A stretch of 20,833 nucleotides of DNA from a virus, in the IMG/VR virus record IMGVR_UViG_3300025949_001063, positions 1 to 20,833 of that record; one strand, given 5' to 3'. Made by a program: the position numbers and the translations under genes. The notes beneath the pieces are model-generated. The model did not search any database. It was not told the DNA's origin and saw nothing but the letters and a program-made list of their open reading frames with translations. Positions 5,766 through 14,647 of this stretch are shown here, piece after piece. Position 1 is the stretch's first letter. Each line of letters begins with the position of its first letter.

Positions 5766-8308
5766 TAATCATATCGATAATACCCAGTTCCATCAGGAAA
5801 CCCTAATCCTTCAACAAGGTAGGTATTATCGGGAGTGTATCCCAATGATTTAGATACAGTGATTGTATTAGTCCCACTATCTACCACCGAAATAGTGACC
5901 TCAGGCGAGTAATTCGTCCAGTCGTTTTTTCGGGTAATGAGAAGATTTCCTTGTATAAATTTGGAAATATCAGAAGGTGACACTGTAAATTGAGTGGATG
6001 AGATACCACTTACAATAGCAACTGTTGGAGTAATGTAACAATAGAGAGCTTTATATTGAGAAAAAGTGTGCGGATTTGTATCTAAAGGGTAGGTCGCTAT
6101 CTCTACAATCATTCCTGGAGAGGGTGTAGATCCTAATCCAGTGACTTGTAAAGAAGTCACGTCGCTTGGATCTATGCCTATTAAAGTTCCAGTTTCATAA
6201 AAAGAGTAATCCCGGCTATGAACGACTATACCGAGACCGAATCCAAAAAAAGGACTCCATTTAGAGATTTCTCCGCTTATTGTCGTCTGTCCATAGGATG
6301 GTGTTAATTTTAAGGAGGTTGACGTAGTTCCCATCCCTAAGATCGTAGATGGAGAAACTAATCCAAACCGAGAATTTGCACTGAATCCCAATCCCGAAAG
6401 CAGCTTGAGTTTTACATTGCCTTTTGTGACATTGAATGTTCTATCGATCACTTCAAAGAGTTGTGACCCTAAATTTCTTTGACCTGTCTCAAAATTCATG
6501 ATTTTGAGAGTTCCATTATCAACCAGCAATGCAACATCAGAAACCTCAATCAAAGAGCCAACGCTCCAATTTACAGTCAACTCTATAATGATGGCCACAT
6601 TTTTATAACGATTGAGTAAAGCCGCCCCACGGCTTGCCGCTATAATCCCACCATCTAAGTTGGTCTTAAGTGCTTTCGCCTGGATCGGAAGTGAGAGCGT
6701 CTGATTAAATAGATTGAGAGAATTTGTATCTACGAAATATTGAATGGACCCAAAATCTCCTGAATTAGGATCGAAATCATATTCATATGAAATTTGATTG
6801 TAAAACGTTCGGTTATTAGTTGCTCTTGTAACTAAAATTTTATCTGGATCAATGACATTGGTCCAATCAAGCTGAATTAAATTACCAATTCCCGGAAGAG
6901 GAGGTTTAGTTACGGAAATAGAAATTCTTCCAAATCGACTGATTTGATAACATCCAAAGGGAAGAAACAAATCTTGAGCGACTGTATCTTTCGCAAAAAG
7001 TGGAGAGTCATAAAACATAGCTACATTGGAGGTAGAGTTAAAATAAGATTGTTTTACAAATTCCATCGTTTCTACATCTACATCTCTCATTCGACATTGA
7101 GAACCCGCTGCTACGGGAAGAACATCATACTTAGATCTAAAAGAAGCTGTTGCTGTTGTAGGATTTTCTACGATAAAGGTTTGATCGGTCTCAATCACTA
7201 CAGTGAAAGGACTGACACCGCCCGGAAGAGTCGTGAGTCCGGTAATCACTCCATTGACATTATTTGAGAGATTGGATGCTCCAGAAATTGAAAAGTAGTC
7301 TCCTACGGTCAACCCTAAATCGAGCTGAGCATCGTCGGACGATAAAACAAATGAATTAGGATTTGTGACTCCTGCAAATCCTAGCGACGCGAGAGCAATA
7401 TCGGTTTCACAAGGACCATTCCATCCCGATAGAAGAATCTGAAGCGCTAAAGTGATGAAATTAACCCCTTGGCCTGGAGCATCAAGTCCAAATTGGATTA
7501 CATTGGTCACTTGAGTGTCCTCATCATGAGTTGATGCAAGACTTCCCAAAGACCCTCGTGTGACTGAAAAACTGGTTGGACCTGTAATTCCTGAAGGGCC
7601 ATACGCCATATATTCATCATCAATTTTTATGAAGGTATGAACTGTGCTTGCATAGGTTCCATCAGGCCCCAGTATCTGAGAATAAAATCCTCCTGTTGCT
7701 AATACAGGGATAGTAGTTTGTACTGAATCGATCGGTGTAGTTGTATTTGTACTAGGAGTGTCACATATAGGTTGTCTCGACTTCATAGTTCCATCTGAAA
7801 TTTGAAATCTAACAATGGCGGGCGGACAATCCAAAGAAGTAATATACCCTCTATAGATAATTAAATAATCCTCAGGATAAGAGCTTTGTTGAAATCCCAG
7901 GAAAATGGTTACTTGCTTACTACACATGATCTCGTCAACAACATTCCCAGGAGTAATGAAATTAGAGACCTGACCTTGATAATCAATTAAGGTCATGTTC
8001 AACGTCCCTATGTTTCCTTTGCCTTGTTCAGGTTCAATTCTTTGTTGAATGATCATTCCAGAGTCTAGAACAATCCAAGGTTGTACTCCTCCAGTTCCGT
8101 TAGGACCACCGATGCGTCTAAGCCCTCCATAAACTAATCCAGGAGTTCCGTACACAATTCCAGGATCTCCGTATCTCACGGTTTGAAAAGTATCTGAACT
8201 TCCGAAAATGAGAGGAATTCCCTCAATCTTCATCACAATAGAAAGAGACTTTGAAAGTTGTTGATTAAAGAGAAGATAATTTGGAGGATAATTCCCAAAA
8301 TTTGCCAT
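5765..8308 (-). CDS. Tail tip/hub protein (central tail fibre region)
   Basis: Large structural protein of 847 residues, the longest in the window. Residues about 75-180 look like a tail-hub beta domain (GTLNMTLIDYQGQVSNF, KQVTIFLGFQQ, DYLIIYRGYITSLD, IVRFQISDGTMKS). At 226-262 lies a motif common in phage tail proteins, IDDEYMAYG followed by FSVTRGSLGSLASTHDEDT. Near residue 48 the unit PGIVYG/PGLVYG is repeated. The rest is beta-rich with no catalytic motif noticed. Order after tape measure and Dit-position genes matches the tail-associated lysin/hub slot of siphophages, where the protein closes the tail end and links to fibres. It abuts the C1q-like fibre gene without a gap. The structural role is likely; the exact slot is inferred. 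Confidence 0.6.
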   Translation of the reverse strand: MANFGNYPPNYLLFNQQLSKSLSIVMKIEGIPLIFGSSDTFQTVRYGDPGIVYGTPGLVYGGLRRIGGPNGTGGVQPWIVLDSGMIIQQRIEPEQGKGNIGTLNMTLIDYQGQVSNFITPGNVVDEIMCSKQVTIFLGFQQSSYPEDYLIIYRGYITSLDCPPAIVRFQISDGTMKSRQPICDTPSTNTTTPIDSVQTTIPVLATGGFYSQILGPDGTYASTVHTFIKIDDEYMAYGPSGITGPTSFSVTRGSLGSLASTHDEDTQVTNVIQFGLDAPGQGVNFITLALQILLSGWNGPCETDIALASLGFAGVTNPNSFVLSSDDAQLDLGLTVGDYFSISGASNLSNNVNGVITGLTTLPGGVSPFTVVIETDQTFIVENPTTATASFRSKYDVLPVAAGSQCRMRDVDVETMEFVKQSYFNSTSNVAMFYDSPLFAKDTVAQDLFLPFGCYQISRFGRISISVTKPPLPGIGNLIQLDWTNVIDPDKILVTRATNNRTFYNQISYEYDFDPNSGDFGSIQYFVDTNSLNLFNQTLSLPIQAKALKTNLDGGIIAASRGAALLNRYKNVAIIIELTVNWSVGSLIEVSDVALLVDNGTLKIMNFETGQRNLGSQLFEVIDRTFNVTKGNVKLKLLSGLGFSANSRFGLVSPSTILGMGTTSTSLKLTPSYGQTTISGEISKWSPFFGFGLGIVVHSRDYSFYETGTLIGIDPSDVTSLQVTGLGSTPSPGMIVEIATYPLDTNPHTFSQYKALYCYITPTVAIVSGISSTQFTVSPSDISKFIQGNLLITRKNDWTNYSPEVTISVVDSGTNTITVSKSLGYTPDNTYLVEGLGFPDGTGYYRYD

Positions 8309-10222
8309 TTAATTCCCTACTCGGATAATAGAAATACTATTGAGGTAATTCGGTCCTAATGCAGTAGTCGATGAATTAGACGATAACGCCAAAATATCTC
8401 CTGCTATGCAAGGAATAATATCAGAAATAGTTCCTGGGGCTCCTGCAGTAGCAGCATCGCCTTGACTATAAATAGAACCATTCAAAAGAATATAACTTGC
8501 TATTGCAGTACTACTGTATATTCTTCCAAATACTTCATATATCCCAGATACTGGGACGGTATAATTTCCCGTGGAAGTGTTGAATTGGTTATGTGTGTCC
8601 ACAAGCTTTGTATCATAGATATTTGGGGTTCCGTTATTAATCGCTGCGCCTGCTGTAGCTGTATATTTTGCTGCTACAGTTTCATTTGCAGCAATCACAG
8701 ATGGACCGGAAAGTCTATTAATTGAAAATGCAGTATTATAAGGAGCTGCATTACCTAAATAGGTGTTTCCTCCATTGTTAGCATAAATACCAATTGTATC
8801 CCCTGCATTCACTTTAAGAACAAATGAACCTGCTCCATATGTTCCTGTTGTTACCGAACATAGAGCAGTTAATGCTACACCATTCATTCTTGTTGTAGGT
8901 CCATCTCCACTACCTGAAGAAAGTAATCCCACAAAATCTATTTGATAATAACCGCTGACTGGAACAGTATATAATCCTGTGCTTATAGAATAGGCAGAAT
9001 GAGTATCTGAAATAATGGCATCAAATATTATAGGTGTATTTGCACTGGGAGTTACGTTTGCCGATAAACCTACTTGAGCGGCCACTACTCTTGTATCGGT
9101 ATCATTACTCAATTGTAAATCAGAAGACCAACCTGAAACTGGGAAAGTAGCATGAGCACGCCATTCTTGATTTGCAGTAGAAGCGCTAGGAGCTACAGGA
9201 TTAGAATCCCCAGCAGATTGCGTTCCTGCATTATCTGCATTAGTGAGGCTTAACGAGAATTGAGTAGTTGTTTCATAGGCAACTGTATAATTATACCAAG
9301 CATTCCCACCTCCCAGTTTAAGTGAAAATCCAGTGCCATAAGTAGGTCTAGCAGCTGTTGCCGCATTGGCAATTTTACTTGTATCTATGCTTATCCCTGA
9401 AGGGAGAGAAAAAAGATATTTCCCTGAACCTGAACCATAGGTAGTTGTCGTACCAGAAATTACTGCTGTTCTAAGTTCAATACTATCTCCGACTCTTCTC
9501 CATTGTCCTATCAGGGTCCCGTTTCCTATGGAAGGTGGCGTAGCAGTCGATGTCCAGATCGGAGTATAATCTTGCCAATCTGTCACAGCAGGCCCACTAT
9601 TTCTAGTCGGTCTTCCAAAGGTAAAGTTGTCAAATGACATGCTGAAATTGCCTGCAGGATCATTTCGAAGAACAATCGCAACCCTATATTGGTTTTTATT
9701 TGATGCATTTGAAACATCTGATTGAAAAGTAATTGATGGAGTTCTACCCGGTACAAGCGCCCCAGTTACTCCTTTAGTATTGATTGACCTGAAACCAGCA
9801 GGTTGATACCAGGTCCCTAAACCAACATTATAAAACCAAACTTCAACTGTTTGCGTAGAAGTTCCACTCACGTCCACATTTTGAGGATTTGTAATAAAAT
9901 TGTAATCAAATTGCACAGAGATCACTTTTGCAAGATAAGCATCAGTTAAAGTGATGGGATCAGAAATGACACCATATCCGTGTGAGCCTAGGTAGGCATT
10001 AATATTCATCACCAGACTTTCATTTCCAGACAAAGGATTTGTGGTAGTAGAAGTAATACTGATAATGCTAGTTCCAGTAATGGGGGTAATTGTAGTAGGT
10101 AATCCTCCCGTGAATGTAGTAACAAAGGTGCTCCATCCTGCCGTACCGCTTTCTCCTCCTCCATTAATTAAGAAATTCTGCTCTACTCCTAATTCTGCTT
10201 TATCTCGATTCGTAATACTCAT
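8309..10222 (-). CDS. Tail fibre with tandem C1q-like heads
   Basis: 637-residue fibre-type protein built of four parts. Residues 10-205 form a jelly-roll-like module (FLINGGGESGTAGW at the start, SFDNFTFG at the end) typical of carbohydrate-binding modules. Residues 212-370 form a beta domain found in phage fibres (DWQDYTPIW, GQWRRVGDSIEL, FSLPSGISID). Residues 384-505 and 515-636 are two related C1q/TNF-like domains sharing DTH...STG.YTVPVSG.Y, a later NG, AGD, and a closing strand (FSINRL, ISIIRVG). C1q-like heads form trimers, as phage fibres do. ATG at 10222 overlaps the previous stop by four bases. Receptor binding is the likely task; no depolymerase motif was seen. Confidence 0.7.
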   Translation of the reverse strand: MSITNRDKAELGVEQNFLINGGGESGTAGWSTFVTTFTGGLPTTITPITGTSIISITSTTTNPLSGNESLVMNINAYLGSHGYGVISDPITLTDAYLAKVISVQFDYNFITNPQNVDVSGTSTQTVEVWFYNVGLGTWYQPAGFRSINTKGVTGALVPGRTPSITFQSDVSNASNKNQYRVAIVLRNDPAGNFSMSFDNFTFGRPTRNSGPAVTDWQDYTPIWTSTATPPSIGNGTLIGQWRRVGDSIELRTAVISGTTTTYGSGSGKYLFSLPSGISIDTSKIANAATAARPTYGTGFSLKLGGGNAWYNYTVAYETTTQFSLSLTNADNAGTQSAGDSNPVAPSASTANQEWRAHATFPVSGWSSDLQLSNDTDTRVVAAQVGLSANVTPSANTPIIFDAIISDTHSAYSISTGLYTVPVSGYYQIDFVGLLSSGSGDGPTTRMNGVALTALCSVTTGTYGAGSFVLKVNAGDTIGIYANNGGNTYLGNAAPYNTAFSINRLSGPSVIAANETVAAKYTATAGAAINNGTPNIYDTKLVDTHNQFNTSTGNYTVPVSGIYEVFGRIYSSTAIASYILLNGSIYSQGDAATAGAPGTISDIIPCIAGDILALSSNSSTTALGPNYLNSISIIRVGN

Positions 10223-11166
10223 GAGAAGGTTACCTCACTTGCAAAACTCATATGTCTTGCTCGAGCGGTAGAAGTATCTGTCCCTCGAGTTAATTTGACG
10301 ATAAGAGTATCATCTGATTGGACACTTACACCATTGATCTGCCCAGATCCGTCTGAAAGATCAGCTATTACAGATTGTGGAATATTCACGGTGCCAGCCC
10401 CTAAAGTTAGGGCTGAATTTGTAGAAGTATGTTGATTGGTTGTACTCGAGATCGCATCGATTCCAGTGCGAATTAATGTGGTAACCGTTTGAAATAAGAG
10501 AGAGCCGCTAGCAGCAGAAGAGTAGCATTCTGTTCTCATTCGAATCGGCATTCCTGCAATATAGGTATTTGGAACCTTAACATTGGTATAGAGCGATTGC
10601 CCTAAGCCTAAATCAAATCCATAGACTTCAATATTGTCCTCGAAAATAGGAGTAGGAGAATTCGCATTCTCAATCCATTGAAGAGATCCACCGCCTCCAC
10701 CGCCACCTACGCTCGCACCTGTTGCAGCAATAATGATGTCATTTCCTGTTTGAACCATGGAAATTCCATTTCCAGGAATAAAAACAAGATTTCCAGTCAG
10801 AGGCATATTTCCTGTAACTGCAAGTGTGAGAACCACATCCAAAATAGGTCCATCGCCCGCTGCGCCTGTATGAAAATGACCTGTTGCCGGATCAAATTTA
10901 TCTGCTAATTTAGTTAAAGCAGTTTGATAAGAATCTCCATCATTAATGGTATTGGCAGTTGCATTATACACAGTTCCAGTTTGAGTTTCAGAAGCCCCTG
11001 AAGCGGTATATAATTTGTTTACTGCTACTTGAATATCTGCAATGGATGTTCCCGAAAGGGATCTATTGAATCCCAATTTATTCGGCATGACATCATCTTG
11101 ATTCTTGTTAATAAAAGCAGGATTCGTGACTGATGCTGAGACTGCTTGACCATCTAGGACACCCAT
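10219..11166 (-). CDS. Tail fibre/baseplate-type structural protein
   Basis: 315 residues in two parts joined by a run of seven glycines (154-160). The N-terminal half contains HFHTGAAGDGPIL (97-109), a variant of the H-x-HTG-xx-GDGP motif common in fibres and appendage proteins. Its first 60 residues (MGVLDGQAVSASVTNPAFIN onward) may attach it to the tail. The C-terminal half (162-315) is a beta-rich domain with YTNVKVPNTYIAGMPI, TLIRTGIDAIS and VKLTRGTDT, resembling a jelly-roll seen in phage appendage proteins. It lies between the Dit-position gene and the C1q fibre gene, so it probably connects or forms part of a fibre. The precise function is not known. Confidence 0.6.
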   Translation of the reverse strand: MGVLDGQAVSASVTNPAFINKNQDDVMPNKLGFNRSLSGTSIADIQVAVNKLYTASGASETQTGTVYNATANTINDGDSYQTALTKLADKFDPATGHFHTGAAGDGPILDVVLTLAVTGNMPLTGNLVFIPGNGISMVQTGNDIIIAATGASVGGGGGGGSLQWIENANSPTPIFEDNIEVYGFDLGLGQSLYTNVKVPNTYIAGMPIRMRTECYSSAASGSLLFQTVTTLIRTGIDAISSTTNQHTSTNSALTLGAGTVNIPQSVIADLSDGSGQINGVSVQSDDTLIVKLTRGTDTSTARARHMSFASEVTFS

Positions 11167-11172
11167 TTTAAA

Positions 11173-11961
11173 TCACCCCCCGCTAAAACTCGTTAAATTG
11201 ACAATCAACCTAAATTTTAAAGGACCCGTCTCGTAAAAATTGGGCATCTGAGATGCGAGCATTTCGCTCATTTGATATCCTAATCCCTGATCTTCATATT
11301 GAGTAGAATCCAAAGTAACCGTCAATACATTCGTTGGATTAGCAATCTCTGGCGTAAAATCAAAAGGTCTCTGTTGAATAGACCATAAGAAAAAACTTTT
11401 CCAAGCAGCAAGATTTGCCTTTGGCTCGTACTTATATTCAACATTCACGAAAAATTGTGTATTAAATGTGACTGCTTCTTTGAGTCCTGAAGCTGAAACA
11501 TTCACTGCTCCAAAAATTTTAGATTGATTTGTATTATCCAGATAATTGTATCCGATGAATTCAGGAATTAATGTTGATCCAGTTGTAAATAAACCAATGT
11601 AGGTTGTTGATCCTGTATAATCAGATGGGTTAAAGCCCATAATTGCAGAAGCGCTAATATTGAAATTAGGACCTGTTCCAAATAGAAGACTTAAAAATGT
11701 TCCATTCGTTGAGATGATCACTCTATTCTGTGTTCCGCCCATTACTGTTCTATTTACACTCACTGAGTAAATATTCCCGAGTGTGTCTACACTTTGCATT
11801 TCAAAAGCAATTTCTTGAGCTAAACTTGCTGGGGAATAAAATCCTAAATTAAGAGTTGCGGTCAATGTAAGACCACCACTTGCCGCTTTGAAATCGATTT
11901 TATTATTCAGGGCTGTCACCTGAATTCCATACGTAAATAAACTTTTAGATGCTAAAGCCAT
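11173..11961 (-). CDS. Tail protein in the distal-tail (Dit) position
   Basis: 262-residue beta-rich protein, not recognised from motifs. Visible features are a segment with FYSPASLAQEIAFEMQSVD (about 41-59) and a C-terminal domain containing VTLDSTQYEDQGLGYQMSEM and a closing strand LKFRLIVNL. The gene starts immediately after the tape-measure stop (TAA ATG). In many siphophages the next gene after the tape measure encodes the distal tail protein that caps the tube, and the length is right for that. The call rests on order only. A baseplate or fibre adaptor is the alternative. Confidence 0.5.
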   Translation of the reverse strand: MALASKSLFTYGIQVTALNNKIDFKAASGGLTLTATLNLGFYSPASLAQEIAFEMQSVDTLGNIYSVSVNRTVMGGTQNRVIISTNGTFLSLLFGTGPNFNISASAIMGFNPSDYTGSTTYIGLFTTGSTLIPEFIGYNYLDNTNQSKIFGAVNVSASGLKEAVTFNTQFFVNVEYKYEPKANLAAWKSFFLWSIQQRPFDFTPEIANPTNVLTVTLDSTQYEDQGLGYQMSEMLASQMPNFYETGPLKFRLIVNLTSFSGG

Positions 11962-13893
11962 TTACGCCCCAATCTGATTGTAGTTGAATCCAGTTGCATC
12001 TGATTCTTGCCTCATGAGATCCATCAACATCCGTTTTGTGGAATCCGTTTCTAAATAGTTTCCTGAAATATTCACGGTTACAATTCTTTGAGGAGCCTGC
12101 TGTTGATCCATGCTCGCAGTTGCTTGAGGTGTGGCCTGAGAAGTATCCGTAGATGCTGAAGATATGGGGGCTATAGGCGCAGCCGAACCAGAAGCGATTG
12201 CTTGGGGAGAAGGAGCGGTAGCAACAGTTGAGGGAGTAGATGCACCTCCCGCCGCGCTCCCAGCTGCTTTAAGGGCCCCACCGAGAGCAATTAATGCCGC
12301 ACCTCCACCTAATGCTAATGGATTAGGAGGCCAAATTCCTGACAACATCATGACCGTACCTTCTGCAATGGCTCGGTCTCCTAAGAATCCTAAGAAAAAA
12401 CCGGCTAATGCAGAGGCAACGTTTTGACCTAGATCCTTTTGTGCAACCATCCCCGCACCAATCGACTCAAAAGCAGAGGTAGCATTCACAGAAAGTGAAT
12501 TCCACATTTCGGTTCCTCTTTTACCGAAATCTTCCTGCTCCATTTTCATCTTTTGAGTATTGGCTTTAAATGTTCTCTCAATTCCCTGAAAGATCGTTTT
12601 TGAATTTTTAGCGTAGTTATCTAAAAGCTTGAGTCTCAATGCTGCAGAATTTTTCTCATCATTCTCCATCTGCTCGTTAAAACGTTTATTCTCCATCACC
12701 TCGAGCTGCTTCTTTTGTTTTCGATCTAAGGAGGCATTGCTTTGGATGGCTTTCAAATTTGAGATATGTTGTCTCTCAGCCATTTCTGTTTGTTTTTTGA
12801 CGAGCTGATCGATTTGAGCAAAAGACTGAACACTTTGTTGTTGTTCTTTAAAATACTGCTGATCGATTTTCGACATTTCCTGCCGGAAAGTTTGTTGATT
12901 TTTCTTTTGTTTTTCTTGATCAACAATGGATGCCTGAGAAACCTTTTTAATATTGTCAATCGATTTATTTGTGGCAACTTCTTCTTTTTTAGTGAGTTCA
13001 TCAACTGATTTTCCTGCTAAGATGGCCTTTGCCTTAGCGGCTTCAGCTCCATCACCGATAGATGCTTGAACATGAAGCTTAAGTTGGGTTGCTAAATTTT
13101 GAACGGTCCCCAAAAACTTCCTCATTCCAGGACCAATCGTTTTTTCGAAAGCGAGAGTAAATGTCTCTCCAATTTCAGAAAACGTTGTCTTTAAGCTTTG
13201 AAGAATTGAAGTTGCTGATTTCGCATTGAGAGTGACGTCCTTAAACCCTGCATTCCCTTTTTCTAAGAAAGCATTGAGAATCGCTTGCTGCTTTCCTGCT
13301 TGAGAAAGCTGATCTGCGGTAGTTCCATTCGCATCAGCGAAATCCTTCTCTGCTTTGGTTGCATCAATGATAATCCCGTAATGCTTGAGCATTCGGGTAT
13401 TTCCATTCGCGATAGCATTAGTAATTTCTTCAAAATTGGTTTTGGCATCTCCGCCATAAACCTGAGTTGCTTTTCTCGCAATTTCTAGGATTTGAGGAAG
13501 CTTATCGGCAGAACCTCCCATTTTGACGATGGCCTCATTGGAGATCTTCAAAAGATCATTCGTGCTAATGAGTCCACCTGAAGCTTTTTCTAGTCCTTCT
13601 TTAAGTTTCTCTGGAGCAATTCCTGCTTGTTGCGACAACAACTCAAATTGATTGTTGACTCGCTCGATCTGTTCTCCTTCTACTGTCAAATCAATGGCTT
13701 TTTTAAATGCGAAAGCAGAAACACCCAACGCTCCCAAGATGGGGGCGGCTACTGTCAGTCCTTCAATGAGTCCGGAAAGACTTTCTTCACTTCCTAATTT
13801 TTCAATAATCCCTTTGGCCTGAAGTCCCTTTTCTGTAAATTCAGCAACATCCAAATCGAGAAGAAATGATACTTTATCACTTTCATCAGCCAT
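11962..13893 (-). CDS. Tail tape measure protein
   Basis: Tape measure of 643 residues that sets tail length and is packed inside the tube until DNA ejection. A hydrophobic stretch occurs at about 44-66 (TVAAPILGALGVSAFAFKKA). The PELE-like segment with LSQQAGIAPEKLKEGLEKAS and the NFEEITNAIANGNTRMLKHYG block (about 155-175) are typical of tape measures. Gln/Lys-rich coiled coil covers about 290-470 and a hydrophobic Ala/Gly segment about 488-555. A low-complexity Ser/Ala/Pro linker precedes the end domain. At about 1.5 angstrom per residue it predicts a tail near 95 nm. It starts 8 bases inside the chaperone GT frame, with AAAGGAC as ribosome site. Confidence 0.88.
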   Translation of the reverse strand: MADESDKVSFLLDLDVAEFTEKGLQAKGIIEKLGSEESLSGLIEGLTVAAPILGALGVSAFAFKKAIDLTVEGEQIERVNNQFELLSQQAGIAPEKLKEGLEKASGGLISTNDLLKISNEAIVKMGGSADKLPQILEIARKATQVYGGDAKTNFEEITNAIANGNTRMLKHYGIIIDATKAEKDFADANGTTADQLSQAGKQQAILNAFLEKGNAGFKDVTLNAKSATSILQSLKTTFSEIGETFTLAFEKTIGPGMRKFLGTVQNLATQLKLHVQASIGDGAEAAKAKAILAGKSVDELTKKEEVATNKSIDNIKKVSQASIVDQEKQKKNQQTFRQEMSKIDQQYFKEQQQSVQSFAQIDQLVKKQTEMAERQHISNLKAIQSNASLDRKQKKQLEVMENKRFNEQMENDEKNSAALRLKLLDNYAKNSKTIFQGIERTFKANTQKMKMEQEDFGKRGTEMWNSLSVNATSAFESIGAGMVAQKDLGQNVASALAGFFLGFLGDRAIAEGTVMMLSGIWPPNPLALGGGAALIALGGALKAAGSAAGGASTPSTVATAPSPQAIASGSAAPIAPISSASTDTSQATPQATASMDQQQAPQRIVTVNISGNYLETDSTKRMLMDLMRQESDATGFNYNQIGA

Positions 13894-14640
13894 ATCCTAA
13901 AGTCCTTTTGAAAGATCCAAATACACTTCTCATAATCAGTTGAGCGTCTGGACCGGCGGCATCGAGGTGCATCGAAGGAGGTTGAGGAGGAAGTCGATTC
14001 GGTTTATCTTGATAAATGATTGCGTTATATCGTGATCTAAGTTCTTTGTAGTACTGAAAGCTACTCTTAGAAGCCATAGAGATATCTAGAGTTTCTCTAA
14101 ATTGAGCAGCTTCCATTTTTGTTGCTTCTTTATGCATCTTTCCAAATGCTTTCATGGGCATTTTTAAAGTCTGTTGATAATCCCATTTATAAAAGTAGCA
14201 GACAAAAGCAATCGCTGGAATTAAGGAGATTTCAATGGTGGAATCAATGGATTTTTTTTTTCATCCTTATCATAGAGTCCAGGATCTCCAGCTAATTGCC
14301 GCATGACGAGTTGAATGAGTTGATTCAATAAAAAGAAGGGTAATGACTTTAAATCTTCGAACTCAAAATCTGGAACCAAAGGATGGATGAGATCATAGTA
14401 TTTATGGTAGACCTCATTCTGAGGTAGAGGGTCTCCTTGTGATCTTGAAGTTACCATTTCTAGAAGATTCCTATATGCAAGAGTAATTTGCATGTAGTTT
14501 TCTACTGAAACGTTATTGATCAAATAATATTTATTTTTAAACTTAAAGCCGATTTTTTCACCTACAAGAGCATCAAAATCACAGACAATCTTCATCTGTG
14601 GAATGGGTTCTGCTTGTGCTCTTGCAGGTTTAAATATCAT
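13886..14640 (-). CDS. Tail assembly chaperone GT, -1 frameshift product
   Basis: A second frame, open from the A10 run at 14252-14261 to the TGA at 13886-13888, continues the chaperone gene if ribosomes slip back one base. The joined protein would be residues 1-129 of the upstream chaperone, then 31 residues with no stop (KSIDSTIEISLIPAIAFVCY onward), then the 91-residue segment starting MPMKAFGKM: about 251 residues. This matches the G/GT arrangement of lambda and many siphophages, located between the tail tube and tape-measure genes. The internal ATG at 14161 has no good ribosome site, which supports expression by frameshift rather than independent start. The extension ends 8 bases inside the tape-measure start. 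The T part would help load tube subunits onto the tape measure. Confidence 0.75.
14221..14640 (-). CDS. Tail assembly chaperone G
   Basis: 139-residue unshifted product of the chaperone gene. It starts at ATG 14640 behind GAGGG and ends at TAA 14221-14223, a few codons after the slippery run. The sequence is helical after a beta-like start (MKIVCDFDALVGEKIGFKFK) and contains a hydrophobic LKSLPFFLLNQLIQLVMRQL segment near the end. Individual motifs are not diagnostic; the call rests on position between tail tube and tape measure, on size and on the frameshift signal. Such proteins act in the cytoplasm during tail assembly and are absent from virions. Confidence 0.72.
   Translation of the reverse strand: MIFKPARAQAEPIPQMKIVCDFDALVGEKIGFKFKNKYYLINNVSVENYMQITLAYRNLLEMVTSRSQGDPLPQNEVYHKYYDLIHPLVPDFEFEDLKSLPFFLLNQLIQLVMRQLAGDPGLYDKDEKKNPLIPPLKSP
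14252..14261 (-). other. Slippery A10 run, programmed -1 frameshift site
   Basis: On the coding strand ten consecutive A lie in the codons GAA AAA AAA AAT, allowing A-AAA-AAA slippage. Stepping back one base changes the following codons to AAA TCC ATT GAT, a frame that stays open through to the tape-measure start. No stable downstream stem-loop was picked out by eye; A-rich slippage can work without one. Confidence 0.75.
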
Positions 14641-14647
14641 TTTCCCT

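Noticed and set aside
12164-12427. Plus-strand frame of 87 codons opposite the tape measure
   Set aside because: Its Ala/Pro-rich translation mirrors the low-complexity part of the tape measure; there is no ribosome site and the orientation opposes the operon.
13886-14161. Independent 91-codon gene starting at ATG 14161
   Set aside because: No ribosome site precedes the ATG and the frame stays open upstream into the A10 run, so a frameshift extension of the chaperone explains it better.
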